A DNA stretch of 64,000 bases from Ooceraea biroi (Eukaryota; Arthropoda; Insecta; Hymenoptera; Formicidae), in NCBI RefSeq assembly GCF_003672135.1, contig NC_039509.1:17677495-17741494 (forward strand), given 5' to 3'. The notes below the pieces were generated by a model. That model was not told the DNA's origin, made no database searches, and worked only from the letters and a program-made list of their open reading frames with translations. The translations under genes and the position numbers were made by a program. Of this stretch, positions 1 to 9,490 are shown one piece after another; within the stretch, counting starts at the first letter, position 1; each line of letters begins with the position of its first letter.

Positions 1-349
1 TCTACTGGCAGTTTATCCCTGTTGTAGAAGGTAAGACTGATGGCTTTGACACTACTTTGGTCTTCCTTTACCAGCTCCTTGATCGCAATCAACACACTTG
101 ACAAGTACTCGTTCAACTCTGGATGTTCCGATACGTATATTGGGACACCGTATATCTTTCTCTTGACAAAAATTTCCTTGGGATAAATTTTACGGAAAAA
201 TAGTATGTGATTAAAGGCCACTTCCAAAAACTCCAGAAGAATCTCAACACCGACTGCAAAAATGCGTTTTGACTCAAAAGTACACTATCAATGTACAACA
301 ATATATTTGATCGAACAAACAAAAATGTACCTATTTTGTCTTGAGACAT
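1..349 (-). CDS. MAD2L2: MAD2L2 / REV7 HORMA-domain protein, 5' part (runs off the left edge)
   Basis: Two coding exons are visible on the minus strand: 331-349 (ATG at 347-349) and 253 down to position 1. The intron between them has a GT donor at 330-329 and a TTTTTGCAG acceptor. The joined peptide begins MSQDKIVGVEILLEFLEVAF and continues with a KIYPKEIFVKRKIYGVPIY stretch and a HPELNEYL motif. These match the N-terminal half of the HORMA domain of MAD2B/REV7 (LEFLEVA, YP.GIF.KRKKY.VP, HPELNQYI in vertebrates). REV7 is the accessory subunit of translesion polymerase zeta and a shieldin/checkpoint factor. About 90 residues are seen and the rest lies outside the window. The short N-terminal leader is a little different from vertebrate REV7, so the exact start is less sure than the identity. 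Confidence 0.85.
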
Positions 350-590
350 TTTTAAATAATATCAAGAATTATAATTATCAAAATGCATCTTTTAAAGAAA
401 ATATACAAAAGGGCCAAGAACCGCTAAGCCGCCATTGAATGAGTTTGGATCGCGCCATCTTTGTACGCCTACAAGAATCTCAATACAACGATAGATTCAC
501 TCCGCTGTTAAAATAGAAATTACTAATATTTTATTTTATTGCAACACGCGCATACGTTTGTACAAGAATAGTTTTGTTTTTCTGTTTCCG

Positions 591-3498
591 TCAACCGAAT
601 TTGTAATTAGCATAAATCTCGCGAAACATGTCGCGACACTTGATTCTGACTTTGAGTTTTGCACACAACAGAAATATTCCAGATAACTTCCTGTGCAAGC
701 TATATATCTCTTCAGGCGGTGGGCACAGTCTGTGATTTATTATGGTGGGCACTAAAGTGTGCATTCTGTAACAGGCAATTTTGTTTCCTGATGTTAATAC
801 CAGATGTAGGAATTAAGTATGGGAGCAGGCACAGAAATAAATGGAACGTACCGCCTGGTCACATCCTGACCGCCAAAATCGTAATACTCATGATTATTGT
901 CGAACACCTGTCCAAGGATCATGACCGCATCCACATGAGCATTTTCCATAATCTGTTAATAGCAATATTAAAAAAATTAGTTGTGCATTTAAAACTGATA
1001 TAACACTTCGGGAATTTCATTCAATTAATCATTCAATTTAATTCAATAAATTCAAGATATTCTTTAGGATATGAAAGATTGTTTAATTTTGAGACACCCG
1101 TATAATTTAGATAAAGATACCTTAGATTCATATCCGGTAAGAAATTTCATCTCTCGAGACAGGTGAAGGACCTTGTCGCGATTTCCGTCACTCGCAGCGT
1201 TGATAACTTCGATGTACTTGTCCATAAACGCTTTCTCATAAGACCGGCACGCTCCAAAATCCAATAAAATTAACTGCAGAAATGTGATTATTAGTGATCT
1301 CAATTAAAGCTGGAAATATATATTTAATTAATGGGTGATTATTGCATGAAACCTGATTTGTACTAGGATTGTAGAAAAAGTTGGACCAATTCGGGTCAGT
1401 CTGCATGTATCGAAACTCGAATAGTTCCTTCAAACTGAGGCGCATGACCAATTCACTGATGCGCTCCCTGATTTTAACGTCCATCTCCACGCATTTGTCC
1501 ACGGGAATGCCTTCTATCATTTCCGTCGTGAATACTTGCTTCGTCGAGAACTCGTCTAAAAGTTTAATCGATATTGACTGAATACGTGGAACCCTGTCGT
1601 GCACATTTTATCGATCTTTTTACCTATTACTGTAGGCACATAAAAATCTGGATAAGGCGCTACCAATTCCTTGTACTTCTTCGTACACTCCGCTTCCCTC
1701 ACATAGTCTACCTCCCACGTGAGCTCCCGTTTCGCAACTTCCACCAGGTTGTCGATGAACAGCCCCTCTGGAAACATATTCCACACCTGTAATCGAAGCG
1801 ACGTGTTTTGGATAACGCTTTTCATCGGTGCTTACTTGTTTCACGTCTTACTTAAACATTACAGATTTGAATTATTTCCTACCTTCATTATGCCTACTAA
1901 ATTCTCGATGTCGCTCTCAATCCCCTTAGCCACGCCCGGATACTGAATTTTTATCGCAACGTCTTGCCTATTAAATAACACACCATGATGCACTTGTCCT
2001 GAAATACAATGGATAATTAAGCAAACTCTTTATTGGAACTACAAAAAAATAAAATAGCATCAGTGTATACCAATGGATGCAGCAGCAAACGGTTTCTCTT
2101 CAAAGGATGCGAATTTATTCCTCCAATCACTTCCGAGTTCGTCGACTAATACTTTCTAGAAATAAAGATCAGTAAACGTTAATAATAATTTCCTGCTCTC
2201 TCTCTTGATTCGTATCGCTTACCTCTACTTGCCAAGTTGGCATAAAGTCAGCACTCTGTCTGACTCTTTCGAAGACACTCTGTAATTCGGGGCTTATAAC
2301 GTTATTGTCTTGAATACTCAATATTTGACCAATCTTTAAAGCTGCACCTATATTTTCGAGTAAAATGAAATCCTCGTAAATACACATACATGAATATAAC
2401 AGAATTATGCAAATCATTCGTACCTCTCACTTTGCACAATGTTGAAACTATCCTTTCCGCATTAGCCCTGGTGAGGAAGACGTTGTCGACCGCATCCCCG
2501 ATGCTCTGTCCCTTAAACCCCAACGTTCTCCGTGTGTATTCGGCAACGGTACCGAGACCCAGACCCACACCCAGAGTTCCAAAGCTCACCATTCTCTGCA
2601 TCCGTGTAGCGGGGACTTTCCTCTCTCGGGCGGTAGGCGACAGCTGCAAATTAAATAATAATAATACACATATTCTTGAAACCATAAGCCACAAATATAT
2701 ATTTTTATTCTTACTTGCTTTGGTTTCACCAACAATTTAGCTGTTGGTCTCTCCTTAGGCTCCGTTGGTACACGTACGCGTTCCTTTTCCATTGCGGACG
2801 AAGAAACGGAAGTTGCAGCCTGCTTTTTAACGTTCCTTTCATGCTCCAATTCCAGCTTTCTCAAGATTTCTTTATCCTTGTTGGACAGCTCTATATCAGG
2901 TATCGCTTTGGGCGAACTGCCAATGGTCTGAATCTTCTCCTTCACAGACATGCGCTCCCACGCTGTATTATTATCTCGTTCGACTCCCGATGATTGTTGC
3001 GCCACAGGCTTGCTAGTGTTATACCGTCGCGTGGTGACATTGCCGTTAACAGGTAATTCCTTTGGGTCTTTTGCAGCATTATGTACATACAATTTCGTCT
3101 CCCTCTTAGGCACATAAGTATCAGTTTTCATTCCCAGGGTTTGAGCAATCATTATCTTGGCGTATTGTTTCACGCCTTCTTCGACCGTACCCGCACGCTC
3201 AGCTACGTCTCTTAAATCCTTCACCACTTGTTCCTATAAAAGATTATCATTGCGTGATGCAACGTGCAACGTTATGACGTATATCGGTTTCGATCGTGAG
3301 ACTTACAGGAACCTTACTTGGTTCTATGTCACTCAATTTCTTGCGTGCAGTCTGCAGACACTTCTCGGGCAAACTTTTCAAACTGGAATGCGTAATTGCA
3401 AATCTGATTGCGTCCTCTTGATATTTTATTGCAGCACTTGTCACCCTTTGCGCTCCTTGAAGTATACCAAGTAAATCGGAAACTCTTGAGCGAGGCAT
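591..3498 (-). CDS. COQ8: Atypical kinase COQ8 (ADCK3/aarF-type), mitochondrial coenzyme Q biosynthesis
   Basis: Eleven exons: 3498-3307, 3233-2715, 2643-2424, 2347-2223, 2155-2071, 1998-1883, 1786-1624, 1555-1353, 1273-1121, 952-852 and 765-591 (stop TGA 593-591). Phases agree at every junction and give 683 residues; human ADCK3 has 647. Visible hallmarks of the UbiB/COQ8 family are the KxGQ motif (KIGQ, residues about 315-318), the alanine-rich loop AAAS (about 376-379) that replaces the glycine-rich loop, the ATP-site lysine in VAIKIQYP (about 397), the catalytic MQTDPNWSNFFY segment and the metal-binding DFG (about 546-548). Exon 2 (residues 65-237) is a low-complexity linker, poorly conserved as expected. 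COQ8 acts on the matrix face of the inner membrane, supporting the CoQ synthesis complex. The start follows the first ATG of exon 1. Confidence 0.95.
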
Positions 3499-5487
3499 CT
3501 CTAAAAAGCGTTGCGATATGATAAGCTTTCAATAAAACAGTCTTAAATTAGCATCAAATTAATAATTATATATGTTACTTTTTGAAAGAGAGTATCAGAA
3601 AAGGTTAGTATAGTGCTATCAAAATCTTTTATCTCAACATTATAAGAAGATATTTTAGAATAACACCAAGTATTCTTTTTATTGTAAATTTACTTCTTAC
3701 TCGAAAATAAAACTACTTTTTCAACCTGTCGTTGAGCGTCACCATTTAAAAGTGAAATTGTTTCTGACTTATTTATTGAGCCACATCACACCTCTCGAAT
3801 CAGGCTCAGCTGGCCGGCGCCGGCAAAATAATAACCCAACATTCGAAATGTTAGAATGAACGCATAACTGCAGGCGCTCGAATTTGTGAATCAGGAATTT
3901 TTAGGATGCGTTCGTTTGAACATTCACGCATTTTCGGTGTTAGTTTATCTTTGTTTTACATTTAATGAATAAAAAATATAGACCGACGCTAAAAGCGCGT
4001 GAGCGTCCAAAGCGAACGCGGCCTCAAACATCCATTACAAGTTGATATTTTTTTATTAAAAAATTTTAAAAAATAGGAAAAAGTAATGACTCAATAATAA
4101 TAATAATAATAATTTTGTATTAAAAATACCAAATTTTGTTAAAAAATTTGCGCAATTTTCGGTCAACTCAATGTAATAGATGCTTTCTTTATAAAAAAAC
4201 ATTATCTCGAGATATTTTGGAGTAGCAAATTAAGTTTTTATCTTTACAGAGATAAGAAAGATAGTACAAGATAGAGAATCAAATAAAATAAAAAAGGAAA
4301 ACAATATAGAGAAAGAGAAAGAGGGAAACATAATATGGACTAAAGTAATTAAAGAGAAAGCAACTTGTGATATTAAAAAAGACAATTATAAACGGCAAAG
4401 TTATAAGAAACACAATAAGAAACAAAGAAATTTAAGAGTATTACTGACACAGTTTCACAACAGCTACCTATAGTTTAGAAATAAGATCAGATTAAACGAC
4501 AAATTCCAAAAATTCTTTTATTTGCTTTACATACACTTTTATTTCCTTCGGCTCTTCGTGTACAACTATTTAGGAAAATTACAGAAATTTCACAGTTCCG
4601 CTAATGATACCTCTTGTGTTATATCATCAATAATAATTCATACGTATGAACGCGGCGCGACGAGCCGCTTCCTCCACAAGGATATCACGCTGTGATCGTA
4701 TATCCGACTGTATTAAACATCACAGAGAAATTATCCTGACGTGATATATAATATTATTGCTATATAACAATATTTATTATTACGAGAAAGAAATTATCAA
4801 GCATTTAAACGTTATTTCCTTAATACATCGCCTTATATGATACAAGCTCTACAAGATCATCGTGTTCCTTACACTTATGTAGATATATACATGGCATTTA
4901 TATCTCTCGTTGTATCTTCACAATATATTAACTACAAACATAAAAAATTTTCTTTATACACCTTTAATTCTAGTAGCTTTGGGATAGTGACTCTAACGAT
5001 CTTCACTCGAAAGAAAGTTAGTGTATTAATACCTACTAATAATAATAAAAATATAACGTGACTGTTACTTCGACTTTTTTCCCCCCCGCCCCGAGTCTCC
5101 CTCATCGAGTTGAATCGTGTTAAATAATTATATGACACTGGAAATTGGATTCTCCTCTCCCACCTTAAGAATACATCAACACATATAGTAACATTTATGT
5201 ATATACGTATATACGTCGGTGTGTGTGTATTAGATTTAGAATATAAAATTATCCCTCGGGTACGTAAAACTTATCAGACTTTCATAGAAATACGCGCGCG
5301 CGTAGTAAATCGGTCGCGGTTTTAAGCACTTCTGAGTCTGTGTAGAAATCACCTAGCGTTTCCAGAATTTCCTATTGCAGCGAGGCTGCCCCCTCCCCCC
5401 CCCCCGCTCTCCTTTCCTGCCAGTCTTTACGTCACGTTTCAAGTGTAGAGAAGAAGAAAGTTGACTTTACAATTGAATATGCGAGGA
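3499..5487. other. AT-rich intergenic region between COQ8 and HERPUD
   Basis: I find no convincing gene. The right part (about 4500-5487) is probably the HERPUD 3' UTR on the minus strand: reverse-complement AATAAA hexamers occur near 4517-4522. It contains a (TAA)n run at about 4091-4113, C-rich runs at about 5081-5091 and 5392-5405, and a TATATACG-type repeat near 5199-5217. The left part holds the COQ8 upstream region. The stretch 3780-4025 is noticeably richer in CG, with a GCCGGCGCCGGC palindrome near 3812, and could be a mobile-element remnant, but I could not define ends. Confidence 0.5.
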
Positions 5488-7600
5488 TTAAATGACATTT
5501 GGTTGATCTGGAATAAGTGAGGCAAAAAACGAACTGAAGAAGGTCCAAGTGAAGGCTAGGGCGCCCGGCCGCTGCTCCTCGTTCTCCTCGTTGGCATTCG
5601 TCCGTGCTTCCGGCTGAACAGTTGGCACTTGAGCATTCGGTTGCTGGGGCGCGGCCTGAGGACCCGCCGCTTCATTCTGCAACACCTGATTATTATTTTC
5701 CACGCGGCCGTTGTTGTTCTCGGCCAGCAGGATCGGCTGTACCCTGAAGAAACCGCCCTGATACCTAAAATGAATATCACATATCGCTTTTTACAACTTT
5801 CACGTAAGGAGTTTCAGAAAGTCTGAAAAGAAGCATACGAATGTAACGAAACATGCAAAAAGAAATTGCAAGCTTCACTCACAGATAAATCGCGAATCCC
5901 AGAAACGTGACGATGAGGAACCTGAGAGGGGACGAGTAGAAGTACACTATACCGAACAGAACAACGATCCTCGACAGCATGTAGAAGAAGTCCAACCAGT
6001 CGCGATTGAACGCGACATCCTCGCCCACGCCGTTATTTCCGGCGTTGATATCCGCCGCGTCCTGCGCGGCAGGTTGCGCTTGCTCGTCGCCGATATTGTT
6101 ATTGTTATTATTATTATTGTTCGCGTACGTATTCTGCGCGGTATCGCTCGCGTTAATATTCATTTGCTGCAGATACGGAACACTGGCCTGTAATTGCACG
6201 CCTTGCGCTGCCATGCTGCAAGAGAACGGCGATATATCGTAAGATTCGTCAACTTTTCGCATCTCCCGTACCTACGGACCACCTACGGAAAGGAAGAAAG
6301 TACTTACAGTTGCATGTACTGGGTAAAATAATGCGTGTACGCCTGTTGCATCCAAGCCAACTGTTGATTATTGCGAGGATCAATGTACTGCTGAGGCCAA
6401 TATGCCTCAGGCTGAGCTGCAGCGTTAGCGCTCTCGTGACTTTGATTCTGGGCACTGTTACTCCTGACTTGAGCACTTCTCGTGGCGGATGCCGCATCCG
6501 CGTTCTTCTCAGATGTCCGATTTTGATCTGACGTAATTTTGGTGGGGCACACCTTCTGCGGTGTACAAACTAGGTGAACGGTGTAAGCCTGATCCTCTAA
6601 ACCATCGAGCTGCCTCAGGATATCCTTCAGTTGCGCAGAATCGTTCAGCAGCTGACCAGAGTAAATCAACTTCTGATGAGAGCTTTCCTGTAAATGGCCA
6701 TAGTGGTGTTTATATTGATCGCTTGCATTTAGAATCTTTCCGTAATTCATGTATGCAATATAATGTAATATTATGTACAATGTAATACTGATTTACATAA
6801 AATAGAACTCCTCAATGTTGATATATTGCTCAAACTTATACACGAAATAAGCAAAATGTCGAATATGAAAATTTTTTGGAATTTTTAGAAATAAAATATC
6901 TGTTAATATACAAATTAATATTCATTGACTGCACTAACAAATTTGGTATGGACTGAATTATATATTAACAACATTTTAAAAAACAATCGTACCTTTTTAT
7001 GCCATTAAAACTATTTTTATAGCATCAATTTTATTATCTTTTATTTAAATGTATTCTTTGAACAGAATAACATACAGATATAGATCATATCATAATTAAT
7101 AACATACATATAGATCACAGTTTAAAGATCAAAGATCATAGATCATAGTTCAGAGGTCATAGACCAATAAGTGATAGATCATTAAACACAGATCATGAAA
7201 ATTAGTTTTGAAGATAATAGAAGTAACAAAACTGTTCCTGTTTTCGTTCTCAATTACGTTCTCATCCCAAACAACTTGTACTATTTAAAGAAGCATTACC
7301 TAGCTAAAACGTTTCCAATTATCGCCGTTGAGACGCGTTAAATTCCTTCCGCGTTAAAATTCACGATGCGACGGTGCGAAGAGAAAATAGAAGAAAACAA
7401 AATAAAGCGCGCAGAGAAGCAGGCCGCTTTCACCGTGCGGAGACGATTACTTTCACGCCACTTACTGGTTTGCTAGGATAGACTTCCGACAGGTATTCCT
7501 TCAGACGACCGATAGTCCAGTCCAAATCGCACTTCACCACTTGGTCCTTGATTTGTTGATTCGGCGCTTTTATTATCAGATTAACGGCGGCGTCTGCCAT
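5488..7600 (-). CDS. HERPUD: HERPUD, ER-membrane ubiquitin-like (Herp) protein of ERAD
   Basis: Four exons: 7600-7466, 6687-6308, 6215-5883 and 5764-5488 (stop TAA 5490-5488), in phase, giving 374 residues (human HERPUD1 has 391). Residues 1 to about 85 form a ubiquitin-like domain starting MADAAVNLIIKAPNQQIKDQ, with the HQKLIYSGQLLND segment typical of UBL folds. A Ser/Gln/Asn-rich linker follows, including the YWPQQY region and a run of nine asparagines encoded by a trinucleotide microsatellite near 6099-6123. Then comes a hydrophobic hairpin (about residues 253-280, RDWLDFFYMLSRIVVLFGIV) that anchors Herp in the ER membrane with both ends cytosolic. The C-terminus (TFFSSFFASLIP) is the conserved Herp tail. 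Herp recruits the HRD1 ubiquitin ligase in ER-associated degradation and is induced by the unfolded protein response in other animals. Which paralogue type (1 or 2) it matches cannot be decided. Confidence 0.92.
6100..6124 (-). repeat. Asn-coding trinucleotide microsatellite in HERPUD exon 3
   Basis: On the minus strand a run of AAT/AAC codons encodes nine consecutive asparagines in the HERPUD linker. Such runs are prone to length polymorphism; the position in an unstructured linker makes a functional effect unlikely. Confidence 0.8.
7076..7200. repeat. Degenerate AGATCATAG-type short tandem repeat
   Basis: HERPUD intron 1 contains many imperfect copies of a 9-10 bp unit around AGATCATAG (for example near 7081, 7111, 7126, 7134, 7142, 7176 and 7191). 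Spacing is irregular. I see no coding potential. Confidence 0.6.
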
Positions 7601-8167
7601 GCTTGCGGCACGTTACAGCCAGCTCGAGGTCAGCTGTTGGTGCAGTAATGCACGATAGCAATTAGCAATACTCCTTGCTGCTTCGTCGTCGTTTAACCGA
7701 GGTCCGAGGTGACGATGACGACCGCGACGTCGACCTCACTTCTCTCGCTGGCAGAGACAGTCGTTTCCCTAATTCGCTTCTCGGCAAAGCTTCCTCGCGA
7801 GTACGATTTATACACCGTTTCCCTTCTCAGCGGATCGTATATCGTCCCAACGCGTACAACCACCGTTCAACGTCACCTGATATCACTCAAACACAACTAT
7901 GTGTATACGCATCTTCGCGTATTGTAGAAGATCGTATATTTGGCGATCGCTCATTGGTCCGTGATTACGCGCGCTTGTATGCACGTCTCGTGTGACACTT
8001 GGGCCGAGTTCTCACATACCGCGTTCCGAAAAACATACGCATCGATATGCACTGGCCAATAGGTGAGTTTGTTTTCTAGGGAGTTTTCTAGCATAATACT
8101 TTGGCCATAATAAAACACTCCGAAAACTTTGAATCATCAACTGGACTACAGCCAGTGATGCCCAACT
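7601..8167. other. HERPUD promoter / 5' region
   Basis: This is the sequence upstream of the HERPUD ATG (7598-7600). It is CG-richer than the flanks up to about 8040, with CGTCGTCG and CGCGACGTCGAC stretches, consistent with a housekeeping promoter and 5' UTR. ORFs on the plus strand here have no recognisable content. No TATA box is obvious. Confidence 0.4.
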
Positions 8168-8208
8168 GTTTCAAACATTGACATAGAAATATATAGATGG
8201 AGCCTTTA

Positions 8209-8355
8209 GGTGCTTTTTCATGCTGACGCTCGATGCTCATTTTTAGCGTCAAAACAGGTCACGTGATCAAAATTGACCATTATCCAGCCTTAATTTTGAT
8301 CACATGACCTGTTTGGACGCTAAAATGAGCGTCGAGCGTTAGCATGAATATCACC
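8209..8355. mobile_element. Nested hairpin (MITE-like) insertion in the left arm of the foldback element
   Basis: A 147-bp sequence beginning GGTGC and ending CACC has two arms of about 65 bp that are inverted copies of each other: TCATGCTGACGCTCGATGC at left matches the reverse of GCGTCGAGCGTTAGCATGA at right. It has a short central loop. It interrupts the left arm of the surrounding foldback; the right arm has no equivalent, so it inserted later. Flanking TTTA/TTTTTA may hold a short target duplication, but this is unclear. Confidence 0.65.
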
Positions 8356-8464
8356 TTTTTACGAGGGGAAGCTGAGATTAGCGGTAAGGGGAGAGCACTG
8401 GCACTTCGTGTAACTTCGGCTGTTCGGGTATGTCGGTTCCGCTAGTGATATATATATATGTACG

Positions 8465-8571
8465 ATGAGTTATTGTGTTGTGTCGGAATGTAGCAATCGC
8501 ATTAATGCAAAAAGGAAAAATTGGCAATAACGTATGAAAGAAAATAATGGTCCGAAAATTTCTTTTCATCT
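8465..8571 (+). pseudogene. THAP-like N-terminal exon, left arm copy (broken)
   Basis: The reading frame starts ATG-AGT-TAT-TGT and encodes MSYCVVSECSNRINAKRKNW. It then meets TAA at 8528-8530, where the right-arm copy has a CAA glutamine codon one triplet earlier and no stop. It ends at a GTAAGT donor. The C-x4-C pair and a later SFHL match the start of THAP domains, whose remaining ligands would be on a following exon that is absent. Confidence 0.5.
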
Positions 8572-8905
8572 GTAAGTAAAACATACAATTGTAGGTTATA
8601 CACAATGCCGGTAAAACGTTTCAGATATTGTTATGTGTTTATTATTATTTAAATTTATTATTATTGTGTTAAGAAAGAATTTTGGCTTGTTTATTATTAT
8701 ATTCATATGAACAATTGTTCGATATATATATATATATAGTTAAATCATATATATTAATATTAAATATATGAATTATAATAACAACTATAAATGAAAAACT
8801 GTTATCGAACAATTGTTCATATGAATATAATAATAAACACATAACAATGTCTGAAACGTTTTACCGGCATTGTGTATAACCTACAATTGTATGTATTTTA
8901 CTTAC

Positions 8906-9009
8906 AGATGAAAAGAAATTTTCAGATCATTTTCTTTCATAAGTTGTTGCCAATTTTTCCTTTTTACATTAATGCGATTGCTACATTCCGACACAACACA
9001 ATAACTCAT
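8906..9009 (-). pseudogene. THAP-like N-terminal exon, right arm copy (open)
   Basis: Inverted copy of the left-arm segment. It reads without a stop for 104 bp from ATG (9009-9007) to the splice donor after CAT-CT, with peptide MSYCVVSECSNRINVKRKNW followed by QQLMKENDLKISFHL. It looks like exon 1 of a THAP-type transposase with the later exons deleted. It is therefore listed as a fragment, not a gene. Confidence 0.5.
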
Positions 9010-9181
9010 CGTACATGTAATTTCAGTATAACTTTACAAAACTTTATCAAGTATCATTCGGGCGATGTCGAGACAGCCGAACTCGCCCGATTTGCCAGCA
9101 GCCTCTCCTTACCGCAAATCTCATAACCCCCCTTGCCTAAGTTCGTAGCATAGGCTCTGTCCATATATTCCTATGTCAATG

Positions 9182-9490
9182 GTTTCAAATGGAACAGTCT
9201 AGCCAATCTCTTCAAACTTGAATTGCACGGACAAGTGCAAGAGGTATTCTAAAATTTGCAAAGAATATTAGAAAGATTGAAAGAATAGAGTATAAGATAT
9301 AAATAAATGGTAGAAAACTTGAGAAATTATCGAAATAATAGTTATTCTTCTCGAATTTATAAAATCTTTTAATATTGTAAAGTCAGCTTAATTCAGTGCA
9401 GTTCGGATGTATTTAGGAAACAGCGTGGTGTTTGAAATCCGATCAAACGCGATTTAACCGCTTTGTTGATCTCCAGCTACGTTCTTAAGA
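9182..9490. other. KNL1 upstream region
   Basis: AT-rich sequence of about 300 bp between the foldback element and the inferred first KNL1 exon. It must contain the KNL1 promoter and 5' UTR. I see no gene or clear motif. Confidence 0.35.

Larger units (their letters stand above)
8168..9189. mobile_element. Foldback (inverted-repeat) transposon, P-superfamily-like, with 8-bp target duplication
   Basis: An element of 1006 bp (8176-9181) is flanked by identical 8-bp direct repeats GTTTCAAA (8168-8175 and 9182-9189). Its ends are inverted: CATTGACATAG at left and CTATGTCAATG at right. The inverted similarity runs inward for about 400 bp per arm, almost to the centre. Both arms carry a short exon-like segment starting MSYCVVSECSNRIN and ending in a TTTCATCT/GTAAGT splice donor (plus strand 8465-8571, minus strand 9009-8906). 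That segment resembles the N-terminus of a THAP zinc finger (C-x4-C). THAP domains, 8-bp duplications and CA...TG ends are features of P-type transposons. No transposase core is present, so it would be non-autonomous. The superfamily assignment is inference. Confidence 0.75.
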
